The notes under the pieces: generated by a model
The model's input: the letters and a program-made list of their open reading frames with translations, nothing else
The model's database searches: none
What the model was told of the DNA's origin: nothing
Assembly (NCBI GenBank): GCA_017416145.1
Contig: JAFQDD010000022.1
Location: 19,054-83,053 of the forward strand
DNA length: 64,000 nt
Source of the DNA: Spirochaetaceae bacterium
Lineage (GTDB): Bacteria > Spirochaetota > Spirochaetia > Treponematales > Treponemataceae
Reading direction: 5' to 3'
Translations under genes and position numbers: made by a program
In this document: piece by piece, positions 25,592-34,363 of the stretch
Numbering within the stretch: position 1 is the first letter of the stretch
Layout of the letters: the number at the start of each line of letters is the position of its first letter

Positions 25592-26416
25592 CTAGTACGG
25601 TGCAGAACCAGAGTCATTGAAGGTTATCCAATAGGAACCTGTATTAGAATATCCATAAGACGAACCTTTTTCTATTTTAATATAATAAGATTCGTCTTTA
25701 GTTAATTGTCTAGAGAAGTTTGCAACAGTTCCAGAATCTCCTTTCATTTGAACACTAGTTCCTATCATATTAAGATCTTCATCATATATAGATGCTTTCA
25801 AAACTTCTAATGTACTGAATTTTGCGTACACATATTGTGTAGACGATGTTGCTGTAAAAGTATACCAATCGTAACTATCACCACCACTATTTGGATCTAT
25901 AGTAGAATTTTTCCAAGTATCAACGTTTAATTCTGGAATTGTTTTTTCTGGGCGTGCAGGGAAATCTGTAAAACCAATCCAATAAGAACCTGTATTAGAA
26001 TATCCATAAGACGAATTTTTTTCTATTTTAATATAATAAGATTCGTCTTTAGTTAATTGTCTAGAAAAGTCTGCAACAGTTCCAGAATCTCCTTTCATTT
26101 GAACACTAGTTCCTATCATATTAAGATCTTCATCATATATGGATGCTTTCAAAACTTCTAATGTACTAAATTTCACGTACACATACTGTGTATCTGCTGT
26201 TGCAACAAAATAAAACCATTGTTCGTCAGAGCCACCACTAGCTGGATCTAAGATTTTTCCATTAGTCCATTTATCTTCTGTTAAGAGTATTGGATTCTTT
26301 TTTTCTCCTTCTTTAATATCTGTAGACTCGAATACAGTGTCGCAGGAAATGAAACCAAAACATATTACAATAAGGCAGCAGATCGTAAAAATAAAATTTG
26401 ATTTTCTTTTAATCAT
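25592..26416 (-). CDS. Lipoprotein with two near-identical PPC-like domains
   Basis: This 274-aa lipoprotein has lipobox FISC (Cys25). Two tandem beta domains of about 115 residues share long identical segments (FSTLEVLKASIYDEDLNMIG, TSVQMKGDSGTVA, SRQLTKDESYYIKIEK, SSYGYSNTGSYWI). The pattern resembles bacterial pre-peptidase C-terminal (PPC) domains. The DNA repeats are also nearly identical with a period of about 351 bp, so the duplication is recent. It is divergent from the small XRE regulator, across a palindromic operator. Confidence 0.65.
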   Translation of the reverse strand: MIKRKSNFIFTICCLIVICFGFISCDTVFESTDIKEGEKKNPILLTEDKWTNGKILDPASGGSDEQWFYFVATADTQYVYVKFSTLEVLKASIYDEDLNMIGTSVQMKGDSGTVADFSRQLTKDESYYIKIEKNSSYGYSNTGSYWIGFTDFPARPEKTIPELNVDTWKNSTIDPNSGGDSYDWYTFTATSSTQYVYAKFSTLEVLKASIYDEDLNMIGTSVQMKGDSGTVANFSRQLTKDESYYIKIEKGSSYGYSNTGSYWITFNDSGSAPY

Positions 26417-26459
26417 TATTATCCTCCTAAAAATATAAACAATCGCTTATAAAAACATA

Positions 26460-26479
26460 TTATAAACTTTTGTTTATAA
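26460..26479. promoter_or_regulatory. Palindrome between lipoprotein and XRE genes
   Basis: TTATAAAC-TTTT-GTTTATAA has perfect 8-bp arms. It lies in the 97-bp gap between the divergent lipoprotein (25592) and XRE (26514) genes, so it is a candidate operator for the XRE protein. Confidence 0.5.
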
Positions 26480-26513
26480 CTTTTCAAGAAAAAAAACTTT
26501 ATTCTATAAATAT

Positions 26514-26741
26514 ATGGAAATTAATGTAGCCATTGCACAAACTTTACGAGAACTGCGCATAAAGAATAATGTTTCACAAGAGACTCTTGCAGAAGCAATA
26601 GATTCTCATCAGGTTTATATTTCAGAGATAGAAAATGGGAAAAAATTACCTTCAATTTATGTTGTATATAACATTGTGCAGTATTTTGATTTGTCTTTAA
26701 GTGAATTTTTTTCATGTATTGATGAAAAAATGAAAAAGTAG
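26514..26741 (+). CDS. Small XRE-family regulator
   Basis: This 75-aa protein is nearly all helix-turn-helix: IAQTLRELRIKNNVSQETLA, EAIDSHQVYISEIENGKKLP, then SIYVVYNIVQYFDLSLSEFF. It matches SinR/Cro-type repressors. It is divergent from the duplicated-domain lipoprotein gene and separated from it by a perfect palindrome, so it probably represses itself and that gene. Confidence 0.8.
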   Translation: MEINVAIAQTLRELRIKNNVSQETLAEAIDSHQVYISEIENGKKLPSIYVVYNIVQYFDLSLSEFFSCIDEKMKK

Positions 26742-26826
26742 AAATTGAGAAAAATAGTCTTCTAAAAATTCTGAAAAAAAGTTAATTTATTTAAAAGAAG
26801 TGGCTGTCCAAATTTTAGCAGTTTTT

Positions 26827-29178
26827 TTATCCGAAAAATCCACCAATCCAGTAAACAAGGAAAGAAGCTACCCAAGCGATGGCACATTGCCAGAGGACAA
26901 GACCTACTGCCCATTTTCCGCCAAGTTCTCTTTTTATAGAAGTAACAGCTGCAACGCAAGGTGTGTAGAGCAAACTGAAAACTAGTAAACTTGCGGCTGC
27001 AACCTTTGTAAGAAGCTGACTAACTTGGCCTACAAACAAGATTTCCATGGTAGAAACAACGCTTTCTTTTGCGATAAAGCCTGTTATCAATGAGGTGCAG
27101 ATTCTCCAGTCTCCAAGGCCAATAGGTTTGAAAATTGGAACTAAAACGCTTGAAATCAATGCAAGGATGCTGTCTTTTGAATCTTCCACAAGGGTAAAGT
27201 TGATGCTAAAACTTTGCAAAAACCAAACAATTATTGTAGCAAGAAAAATGATGGTAAAAGCTCTTTGCAAGAAGTCTTTTGCTTTTTCCCAAAGAAGTTG
27301 ACTTGTGTTTTTTAATGTTGGTAAGCGATAATTTGGCAATTCCATAACGAAAGGAACGGCTTCTCCTTTGAAAAGAGTTTTCTTAAACAAGAGAGCTACT
27401 AATATTCCAAAAATTATGCCTAAAAGGTAAAGTCCCACCATAATTAGTCCCCCTTGTTTTGGGAAAAAGGCGTTTACAAAAAAGGCATAGATTGGAAGTT
27501 TAGCTGTACAACTCATAAATGGAGTAAGAAGAATTGTCATTTTTCGGTCTCTTTCGCTTGGAAGAGTTCTGGTCGCCATAACAGCAGGTACTGTACAACC
27601 AAAGCCAATTAAAAGGGGAACAATACTTCTTCCAGAAAGCCCAAGTTTTCTAAGAAGTTTATCCATAACAAAGGCAACACGGGCAATGTAGCCAGAATCT
27701 TCTAGCATGGAAAGGAAGAAGAAAAGTGTTACGATGATTGGGAGAAAACTTAAAACCCCACCAACCCCTGCAAATATTCCATCGATAATAAGTCCGTGCA
27801 AAACTTGATTTACGCCGTGTTTTGTAAACCAAGCTGCAACGATGTTAGTTAGGTTTTCTATGCCGGTTTCCAATAATCCTTGGAAAAATGCACCGATTAC
27901 GTTAAAAGTTAGGAAGAAAACCAGTGCCATTATGAAAATAAAAGCAGGAATTGCTGTGTATTTTCCAGTGAGGATTTTATCAATTTTTTGGCTTCGAGAA
28001 TGTTCTTTGCTTTCTCTTGGTTTTACAACGGTTTGCTTACAAACCCGATTTATAAAAGAAAAACGCATTTTTGCAATGGCAGCACTTCGGTCAAGTCCGC
28101 TTTCTTTTTCCATTTGCAAAACAATGTGTTCTAGCATTTCAATTTCGTTGTAGTCTAAGTCCAGTTTGTTTAGGATGATTTTATCCCCTTCAATGACTTT
28201 ACTTGCAGCAAACCTCACTGGAATCTTTGCTCGTTCTGCGTGGTCTTGTATCAAGTGGATAACGGCGTGAATTGCTCTGTGAATTGCACCACCTGCTTCG
28301 TCTTTGTCACAAAAGTCTTGTGGAACTGGTTTTTCTTGATAGTGAGCAATGTGAATGGCGTGTTTTATCAATTCATCAACACCTTGATTTTTGGCGGCGG
28401 AAATTGGCACAACTGGAACTCCCAAAAGGTTTTCCATTAAGTTGATATTTATGCTTCCACCGTTGCCTGTAACTTCATCCATCATATTTAGAGCCACAAC
28501 CATTGGAATATCAAGTTCTAAAAGTTGCATTGTAAGATAGAGATTTCTTTCGATTAGGTTTGCATCCAAAATGTTGATAATGGCCTTTGGTTTTTCATCT
28601 AAAACAAAGTTTCGAGAAACAATTTCTTCGCTAGTATAAGGAGACATAGAATAAATCCCCGGTAAGTCTGTAATTAAAGTTTGGGGATAGCCTTTTATTA
28701 CGCCGTCTTTTCTGTCTACGGTAACGCCTGGGAAATTTCCAACGTGTTGATTGCTTCCAGTTAGTGCGTTAAAAAGGGTGGTTTTTCCACAGTTTTGGTT
28801 GCCAACTAGGGCATAGGTTAGGGTTGTGCCTTCTGGTAAAGGATTTTCACATTCTTTTTTGTGATATTTGCCTTCTTCTCCAAATCCTGGGTGTTCTTCT
28901 CGAGTTTTTTCCTGAAGTTTGCTTTTTTGAGGATTTTCATCTAGTTCTGATTTTTCAATAAATTCAACTTCAATTTTGGCAGCGTCTGCTTTTCGTAGAG
29001 TAAGTTCGTAGTCAAAAATCTTTAGTTCCAGTGGGTCGCCCATGGGTGCGTATTTCATTAGAGTAACTGTTACGCCGGGAATCATTCCCATGTCTAAAAA
29101 GTGTTGTCGAAGGGCGCCTTCCCCTCCAACAGTAGTGATTTTTCCTGATTCGCCAATTTTTAAGTCGCTTATTGTCAT
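26827..29178 (-). CDS. feoB: FeoA-FeoB fusion ferrous iron transporter
   Basis: This 783-aa fusion imports Fe2+ across the inner membrane. The N-terminal FeoA SH3-like domain (about 1-75) has ISDLKIGESGKITTV and FLDMGMIPGVTVTL. A charged linker (about 76-115) leads to the G domain, with G1 GNQNCGKTT, G2/G3 NFPGVTVDRKDG and TDLPGIYSMS, and G4 NMMD. The FeoB membrane core follows, with Gate-like GFGCTVPAVMATRTL and LLTPFMSCTAKLPIYAFF. The last helix (IAWVASFLVYWIGGFFG) is the segment copied at 17415. A dyad lies just upstream. Confidence 0.95.
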   Translation of the reverse strand: MTISDLKIGESGKITTVGGEGALRQHFLDMGMIPGVTVTLMKYAPMGDPLELKIFDYELTLRKADAAKIEVEFIEKSELDENPQKSKLQEKTREEHPGFGEEGKYHKKECENPLPEGTTLTYALVGNQNCGKTTLFNALTGSNQHVGNFPGVTVDRKDGVIKGYPQTLITDLPGIYSMSPYTSEEIVSRNFVLDEKPKAIINILDANLIERNLYLTMQLLELDIPMVVALNMMDEVTGNGGSININLMENLLGVPVVPISAAKNQGVDELIKHAIHIAHYQEKPVPQDFCDKDEAGGAIHRAIHAVIHLIQDHAERAKIPVRFAASKVIEGDKIILNKLDLDYNEIEMLEHIVLQMEKESGLDRSAAIAKMRFSFINRVCKQTVVKPRESKEHSRSQKIDKILTGKYTAIPAFIFIMALVFFLTFNVIGAFFQGLLETGIENLTNIVAAWFTKHGVNQVLHGLIIDGIFAGVGGVLSFLPIIVTLFFFLSMLEDSGYIARVAFVMDKLLRKLGLSGRSIVPLLIGFGCTVPAVMATRTLPSERDRKMTILLTPFMSCTAKLPIYAFFVNAFFPKQGGLIMVGLYLLGIIFGILVALLFKKTLFKGEAVPFVMELPNYRLPTLKNTSQLLWEKAKDFLQRAFTIIFLATIIVWFLQSFSINFTLVEDSKDSILALISSVLVPIFKPIGLGDWRICTSLITGFIAKESVVSTMEILFVGQVSQLLTKVAAASLLVFSLLYTPCVAAVTSIKRELGGKWAVGLVLWQCAIAWVASFLVYWIGGFFG

Positions 29179-29194
29179 GTATTACCCCAGATGG

Positions 29195-29216
29195 AAAGTT
29201 AGATTTGATTAACTTT
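29195..29216. promoter_or_regulatory. Candidate metal-responsive operator upstream of feoAB
   Basis: AAAGTTA and TAACTTT are perfect 7-bp arms around an 8-bp centre, 16 bp upstream of the feoAB start. Position and size suit an operator for an iron-responsive repressor of the DtxR/TroR or Fur class. The sequence does not closely match a classical Fur box, so the regulator is not assigned. Confidence 0.4.
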
Positions 29217-29473
29217 TGTATGTTAGGATTATATAACTTTTATGTTGGTTTGTAAAGGTGAAGGGGGTTTCCACAGCTTTTACCCTAGTTTAATAAACTT
29301 TATCTATGGTATAATGTTTTTATGGCTACAAAAAAAGAACTTTCAGAACGCTAGACTTTGGTTTGTATGTTATTTTTTTGCTTACGCCTCTGCTCATATT
29401 AGAATTTTACCACAGAGTTCTTTCTTTGTCTTTAAAAATATTAAGGGACTGTCCTTTCTTTTGGGACAGCCCC
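29217..29473. other. Gene-free stretch ending in a hairpin
   Basis: A TATAAT-like box (29311-29316) precedes ATGGCTACAAAAAAAGAAC, which reads MATKKELSER and then a stop. This may be the decayed start of a lost gene. At 29445-29454 and 29463-29473 GGGACTGTCC and GGGACAGCCCC form a GC-rich hairpin that can terminate the leftward gene at 29495. Confidence 0.35.
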
Positions 29474-29494
29474 TTTCACAAAAAAAATAAGACA

Positions 29495-30064
29495 CTACTG
29501 AGGTCTTTTATCTGGATAATCTTTATAATATTGTTCTAATGCAATATCGTAATTTTCTGTAATATATGCTACTACATCTTCCATTGAAAGATTTGCTTTA
29601 GTAAATCTCTTAATATTATCCTTCATAGGTATTAAACTTGAAGCCTTGCTATTATTCACAACCTTTCTCCAATCACCTTCAGTACTTCTACTTTCGAAAG
29701 GAGTATCTTTACGAAGATACATAATTATATCTTCTAGTGACAAATCATCAATTGGACCTCTCTCTTTAATTCGGTTAATAAATCTAGAAACACTCGAAGC
29801 TACAAATTGATTATTAAAAATATTGTCCGATTTTCCAATAATTTCATTGTTTGATTCTGCTTTATCAACTTCTTTTGATTTTGCTTCATCAGCTTCTTTT
29901 GATTTTGCTTTTTTTTCTGCCTCTTTTTCTTTATTTTTTTTTCTAGCTTCTTGTCTTTTTGTTATTGAATTCATTATGAAGTTCTCAACTGACTCACTAA
30001 ATTTTTCCATAGCTTCGCCTATTTTTGATTTCATATTTTTTACAAAGTTATCTAACATACCCAT
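29495..30064 (-). CDS. Charged coiled-coil protein of unknown function
   Basis: This protein is about 189 aa, starting at MGMLDNFVKNM, which follows GGAGTTAAAC. The N-terminal third is an amphipathic helix. A lysine/glutamate-rich coiled coil (EKEAEKKAKSKEADEAKSKE, about 45-75) follows. The C-terminal domain (about 95-189) has two similar units, SLEDIIMYLRKDTPF and SMEDVVAYITENYDI. No signal peptide is present, so it is cytoplasmic. I do not recognise the family. Confidence 0.5.
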   Translation of the reverse strand: MGMLDNFVKNMKSKIGEAMEKFSESVENFIMNSITKRQEARKKNKEKEAEKKAKSKEADEAKSKEVDKAESNNEIIGKSDNIFNNQFVASSVSRFINRIKERGPIDDLSLEDIIMYLRKDTPFESRSTEGDWRKVVNNSKASSLIPMKDNIKRFTKANLSMEDVVAYITENYDIALEQYYKDYPDKRPQ

Positions 30065-30137
30065 GTTTAACTCCATATTTAACTAATTATTAGGATTTCC
30101 CTCATAATCATATAATTCTATTTTATAATTAAGGTCA

Positions 30138-30413
30138 TCAAATCCAATCGAAAAGCAAAGCAACAATAATGCCTATAATACCTATAATACCTATCCAATC
30201 GAGTACAGGAAATAGAGAAGACTCTTGCACCTCTTCGTAGCGACCTTCTTCTTTATTCCATTTTTTACTTGTGTTAAAAACGGCTGATAGTCCAGTCATC
30301 AGAAATAACCCCGTCAAAAGACTACCCCAAAAACCCCATGTAAGATAAAAATGTGCAAAACAAAATCCTCCTACACCTATTCCAAGTCTTATGAGCAACG
30401 CAAATAACATCAT
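30138..30413 (-). CDS. Small two/three-helix membrane protein
   Basis: This protein is about 91 aa, starting at MMLFALLIRLG, directly after GGAGGAAAATTT. An upstream in-frame start at 30446 lacks a ribosome site. Hydrophobic segments lie at about 1-20, 25-45 and 70-90 (FPVLDWIGIIGIIGIIVALL). A charged cytoplasmic loop (KKWNKEEGRYEEVQE) separates them. Its function is unknown. Confidence 0.5.
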   Translation of the reverse strand: MMLFALLIRLGIGVGGFCFAHFYLTWGFWGSLLTGLFLMTGLSAVFNTSKKWNKEEGRYEEVQESSLFPVLDWIGIIGIIGIIVALLFDWI

Positions 30414-30584
30414 AAATTTTCCTCCACGTTTTTTGTCCGTCGACATATTTAATTATAAAAAAATTATACAATCCTATTTTTCTGTTGTAATCAGTATAAA
30501 CTCATTAAAAAATGAAAAAAATATTGCAAATAATTGTGAGTTTTCTCTATTTATTTTTGAAAATCTATGAAGTAGAATATAGAA

Positions 30585-31187
30585 ATGATAAAAGTTATAA
30601 GCATTGATGATCATGAAATAATTAGTAGTGGTCTCGAAAAACTGTTTTCTTCAACTAAGGATATTATCCATTCTGGATATTGCAAAACCAAGTCAGAACT
30701 GGAAAACCTGATAAACTCCAAATATGTTGATGATGCAAATAATCTTGTTGCACTTGTTGATATAAAATTGGAAAATGAAAGCGGTTTTGATTGTGCTGAT
30801 TATCTTGTTTCCCGTGGCGTAAAATGTCTTATGTATTCTTCTTATTCGAATGCTGGTTTTATTGTAAAAACAATGGAACACAAGATAAACGGATTTATTT
30901 CCAAAAATGCTGATAAAAGAGAAATCATTACTAGTGTGCGTTCCGTTTTCAATGGCGAAACATATATCCAAAAAGATTTGATATCAAATATGATGTATGC
31001 AAGTAGCATTATAGTAACTTTGACAAAAAAAGAAAGGGAACTTCTAAATCTTATTTCTGAACATCTATCTAACGAGGAAATTTCACATAAATTAAATCTT
31101 TCAAAACGAACTGTCGAAAATTATGTCTCAAGAATATTTGATAAGTTCAATGTAAAAAATCGCTACGAATTAGAAAAACTTTTATAG
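30585..31187 (+). CDS. NarL/LuxR-type response regulator
   Basis: This 200-aa protein has a receiver domain (about 1-120) with acidic residues ISIDDHE, phosphoacceptor Asp in VALVDIKLENESG, and MYSSYSN for the conserved switch. A LuxR helix-turn-helix lies at about 140-200 (LTKKERELLNLISEHLSNEE, then LNLSKRTVENYVSRIFDKFN). It is the likely partner of the HisKA_3 kinase at 31844. Its end overlaps the convergent membrane protein gene by 6 bp. Confidence 0.9.
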   Translation: MIKVISIDDHEIISSGLEKLFSSTKDIIHSGYCKTKSELENLINSKYVDDANNLVALVDIKLENESGFDCADYLVSRGVKCLMYSSYSNAGFIVKTMEHKINGFISKNADKREIITSVRSVFNGETYIQKDLISNMMYASSIIVTLTKKERELLNLISEHLSNEEISHKLNLSKRTVENYVSRIFDKFNVKNRYELEKLL

Positions 31188-31796
31188 CTTTTTACCAACA
31201 GGTAGTTTTCTTGCTAAAAGATATACTCCCCAAGAAGCAAACACACAGATAAATCTATCTGCAATATTTACAGGAATTCTTACAGCAATTAAAAGCAACA
31301 GTTGTGATTCAAATCGATTTTGCCATAAAAATGTAAGAAAATCTGTTTGAGAACTTGCAAAATTATATTCTTCGATATTTGCAAGAATATACCCAATGAT
31401 TCCACCTGAAATACTCATCACAAGACACATTACAATACTTAAAACTATAAGCTTAATAAACAGTGCAATATTTGTATCTTCTTTTTTTATAAACCAAATT
31501 TTAAAGTAACCAGCTGTAAGTGCAGCAAGAAAATGGCATAGGATAAACAGATGTCCTAGCTCAAAAGTTCTATTAAAAGCGAAATCTATTACGTGATAAA
31601 AGAAACTTGCAAGAACGCCCCACCATGGACCAGCAAAAAAGCTTAAAGCCATGATAAAAATTGTATCGCAAAAAAGTGGCAAATTATTTACCCATGCAAC
31701 AAAATCGCAGATAAAATAATCTAACAAACCACAGAGAAAACTTAAAACAAGAAGTGTTAATACTGAATATTTTCTTGAATTACAATTCGCTTTCAT
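31182..31796 (-). CDS. Six-helix membrane protein resembling ECF S-components
   Basis: This 204-aa protein has about six membrane helices. The N-terminal part (CDTIFIMALSFFAGPWWGVL, ASFFYHVIDFAFN) resembles the substrate-binding S subunit of energy-coupling-factor vitamin transporters, or the MASE/5TM-type sensor modules derived from them. It sits between a response regulator and its kinase and faces the other way. It could sense or import a ligand for that system, which is inference. No ECF A or T gene is adjacent. Confidence 0.5.
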   Translation of the reverse strand: MKANCNSRKYSVLTLLVLSFLCGLLDYFICDFVAWVNNLPLFCDTIFIMALSFFAGPWWGVLASFFYHVIDFAFNRTFELGHLFILCHFLAALTAGYFKIWFIKKEDTNIALFIKLIVLSIVMCLVMSISGGIIGYILANIEEYNFASSQTDFLTFLWQNRFESQLLLLIAVRIPVNIADRFICVFASWGVYLLARKLPVGKKL

Positions 31797-31843
31797 GAGT
31801 TTTATAGTATCATATTTTTTTTGATATGTGATATAATTTATTT

Positions 31844-32959
31844 ATGAAAAAGTTAATTTCTTTCTCTTTTTTGATAATTTTTATGATTTCACAAGTTTTT
31901 TGTCACGAACAAACAAAGCAAAAAATGACTATAAATCCTGACCCACTAACAGAAAAATGGATAAAATGTGAAAATTCTCCCCCAGAAGAATATCAAAAAA
32001 ATCTAGAAGAATTTCTTATTGAAGTAGAAAATTCTAAGCCAGATAAAACAATTCTTTATTATTTTCCTGAAGTAGAAAAACTTTATAACGATATTTATTT
32101 ATATACTAAAGAATTAGTTACCCCCCCCTCCGACACAATAAATAGTGTTCACATAGAAAATTTAAGAAATCAGATAAATAACTCTATTCTAGATTGGGAA
32201 ATTCTACAAAAAAATCTTACCCAATTTAAGCTAGAACAAGTCAATTATTCTTATGAAATTTTAATTTTTGTTATTGTCATTTCTATTTTAATGGCTTTTG
32301 TTTTCTTTGTGATGTATTTGATTTCTTCAAAACTCCGAAAAGAATCTTCTGCTTTCACAAGACAGATGATTCAAACACAAGAAGCCGAACGAGAACGTAT
32401 CTCAAACGATTTACACGATACTGTTTGCCAGGATTTAAGAGTCCTACAATTTATGTTAAAAGACGAGGAATCTGTCACTTTATGTAAAAAAATTACTACT
32501 GATGTTAGAAACACATGTTATGCACTTACACCTTCAGATTTGAAAGAAGGGATTTTTGATTCTCTTATTTCATTGTGTTCTTTGTGCAAAGAAAAATCAG
32601 ATATAAATGTAATTTTAAGTGTTCAAGATGATATTAAGCAAAATCCAGTTTTTAAAAATTTTTCAAAGGAAAAAAATCTAAATATTTACAGAATTATTCA
32701 AGAAATTATTACAAATGCTTTAAAACATGCAGAAGCAGAGAATATAAGCGTTTTACTTAGAAGTTTTGATGAAAATAATTTCAAAATCATCGTTTCTGAT
32801 GATGGCAAAGGATTTGATTTAAGCTCATCTCTAAAAAAGAAAAATCACTTTGGCTTAAAAAATATTCAAACACGAGCAGAAAACCTTGGGGGAAAAGTTT
32901 CTCTAAGTTCTGAAATTGGGGAAGGAACCCAAATCACCCTAATAGTTCCATATCTGTAA
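31844..32959 (+). CDS. HisKA_3 sensor histidine kinase
   Basis: This 371-aa kinase has a signal peptide, a helical periplasmic region (about 22-140), one membrane helix (about 143-165, FVIVISILMAFVFFVMYLIS) and a DHp helix with the phospho-histidine in ERERISNDLHDTVCQDL. The HATPase domain has NALKHAEAENISV, DDGKGFDLSS, HFGLKNIQTRAENLGG and GEGTQITL. It should phosphorylate the NarL-type regulator at 30585. A run of eight C residues in the periplasmic coding part is a candidate slippage site. Confidence 0.9.
   Translation: MKKLISFSFLIIFMISQVFCHEQTKQKMTINPDPLTEKWIKCENSPPEEYQKNLEEFLIEVENSKPDKTILYYFPEVEKLYNDIYLYTKELVTPPSDTINSVHIENLRNQINNSILDWEILQKNLTQFKLEQVNYSYEILIFVIVISILMAFVFFVMYLISSKLRKESSAFTRQMIQTQEAERERISNDLHDTVCQDLRVLQFMLKDEESVTLCKKITTDVRNTCYALTPSDLKEGIFDSLISLCSLCKEKSDINVILSVQDDIKQNPVFKNFSKEKNLNIYRIIQEIITNALKHAEAENISVLLRSFDENNFKIIVSDDGKGFDLSSSLKKKNHFGLKNIQTRAENLGGKVSLSSEIGEGTQITLIVPYL
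32121..32128 (+). repeat. C8 homopolymer inside the kinase gene
   Basis: There are eight consecutive C residues in an otherwise AT-rich gene, coding T-P-P at about residues 93-95. Gain or loss of one base would truncate the kinase before its membrane helix and catalytic domains. Confidence 0.6.
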
Positions 32960-32964
32960 TATTT

Positions 32965-33237
32965 TTGGGGAAAATCTTGACCAATTCCAAAACTAAGCCA
33001 ATTCAAAAGGCTGAATTTGAGTCTCTAAAAAATTGGTGGAATAATCGTTCTGAAAATGAACAGGCTTGGCAAGTTTCAATAGATGAACTTATTGCTAATG
33101 GTTATAACTTGGATATAAAAAATCCTTGTGTAAAAGAAGAAGAAATATCTTATTCTACACAAGAATTGCTTGATATGCTCCGTCAGTCTTTTAAGAAAAG
33201 TGGAGACTTGCTGGAAGAATTGGGAAAAGAATTGTAA
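32965..33237 (+). pseudogene. C-terminal remnant of a type I R-M methylase (HsdM)
   Basis: The 90-residue frame matches the very end of type I N6-adenine methylase subunits: LKNWWNNRSENEQAWQVSID, ELIANGYNLDIKNP and ELLDMLRQSFKKSGDLLEEL. The SAM-binding and NPPF catalytic regions are absent. It begins 5 bp after the kinase stop with no plausible start of its own. No hsdS or hsdR is visible. It is a relic of a lost restriction-modification system. Confidence 0.75.
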
Positions 33238-33249
33238 GTGTTTTATGGG

Positions 33250-34149
33250 CTACTCCCCAATCCCTTTTTTGAAAAACTCAACTTCATCTTTATTGCAAAT
33301 TTCTGCCTCGAGTAATCTTTGGTTTACGTGGAAAACGTGACCTAGGGGATTTTCTTTGTTTCCGTAAAAGTGATATTCAAATGGTACGTCATTTTGTTCT
33401 AAGGCTTTTACTATTAAAATAGCTTGGTTTTTGAGGAAATCTCCGGGGCAAGTCATAACAAAGGTTTCTGGATAATTTGAAGTGACTTTAGTGGTAACAT
33501 CAATTAGGGCGATTTCTTCTTCTGTGTCACCTTTTTCCAAAAGAGCTGCCAACAAAGCCGTTGCTTGTGGATCATTGTAATCTTCTTTGTTTAAAATGTA
33601 TTTGCCACAATTTAGAGCAATTTTTCGAAGTTTCACGGATTTTGGATATTCAAAAGCAAAATTTTTAGCAAATTCTGGATTTGTGGCAAAACCTGCGTAT
33701 AAACCTAGCAAGTGACCTCCAGCAGAATCTCCAACAGCAAAAACATTATCTGTATCAAGTTGGTAAGTTTCTTTGTTGGCTTCTATCCATTGGAAAACAA
33801 GGTTTGTATCTTCTAGAGAAGAGGGAAACTTGTGTTCTGGTGCCAAGCGATAATTAAAGTTCACCACAGCAAAGCCAAATTGTGCCAATCTCATACAATA
33901 AAACTGATAAATTTCTTTTGTGCCATAAACCCAAGCACCACCGTGTACGCTTACAATTACAGGAAGTTTTTTTCCATCCATAGATTTTGGACGATATAAG
34001 TCTAAGCTTTGCCAAACTGGGTCTTTTCCGTAGCAAATATTGTCGAAACGCTGAATATCACTTGGAGTTGCAAGTCCTGCATCTCGTTTTGCATCACTTG
34101 TTCCAAATTCTTCTCGTATTTTTGCGACAACTAGTTCAATTTCTGTCAT
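33250..34149 (-). CDS. Alpha/beta-hydrolase (HSL-type esterase)
   Basis: This 299-aa protein is probably cytoplasmic. It has the hormone-sensitive-lipase family oxyanion motif VSVHGGAWVYG, the nucleophile elbow VGDSAGGHLLG, the acid in a TCPGDFLKNQA loop and the catalytic histidine in PLGHVFHV. The family hydrolyses short-chain acyl esters. The natural substrate here is unknown. It is a single gene, convergent with the HsdM remnant. Confidence 0.85.
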   Translation of the reverse strand: MTEIELVVAKIREEFGTSDAKRDAGLATPSDIQRFDNICYGKDPVWQSLDLYRPKSMDGKKLPVIVSVHGGAWVYGTKEIYQFYCMRLAQFGFAVVNFNYRLAPEHKFPSSLEDTNLVFQWIEANKETYQLDTDNVFAVGDSAGGHLLGLYAGFATNPEFAKNFAFEYPKSVKLRKIALNCGKYILNKEDYNDPQATALLAALLEKGDTEEEIALIDVTTKVTSNYPETFVMTCPGDFLKNQAILIVKALEQNDVPFEYHFYGNKENPLGHVFHVNQRLLEAEICNKDEVEFFKKGIGE

Positions 34150-34363
34150 AAAATCCTCCGATGAAATCTTTGTTTAAATATACTTCAAAAATACTGATAT
34201 TTCTATATTTTTTATGGGACAAAGAATTTTATGAAAAATCTTGATTATTTTGAAAATTATTAAGATTTTATATTTTTTGTTTGCAATGGATGAAAGACAG
34301 TAATAAAATGCATTTATGTACTTGACAACTATAATATTAAATTATACACTCACTAAGCGATAA

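Noticed and set aside
29242..29490. 82-codon frame in the gap after feoAB
   Set aside because: Composition and aromatic-rich peptide look non-coding, and there is no ribosome site. It also runs through a terminator hairpin.
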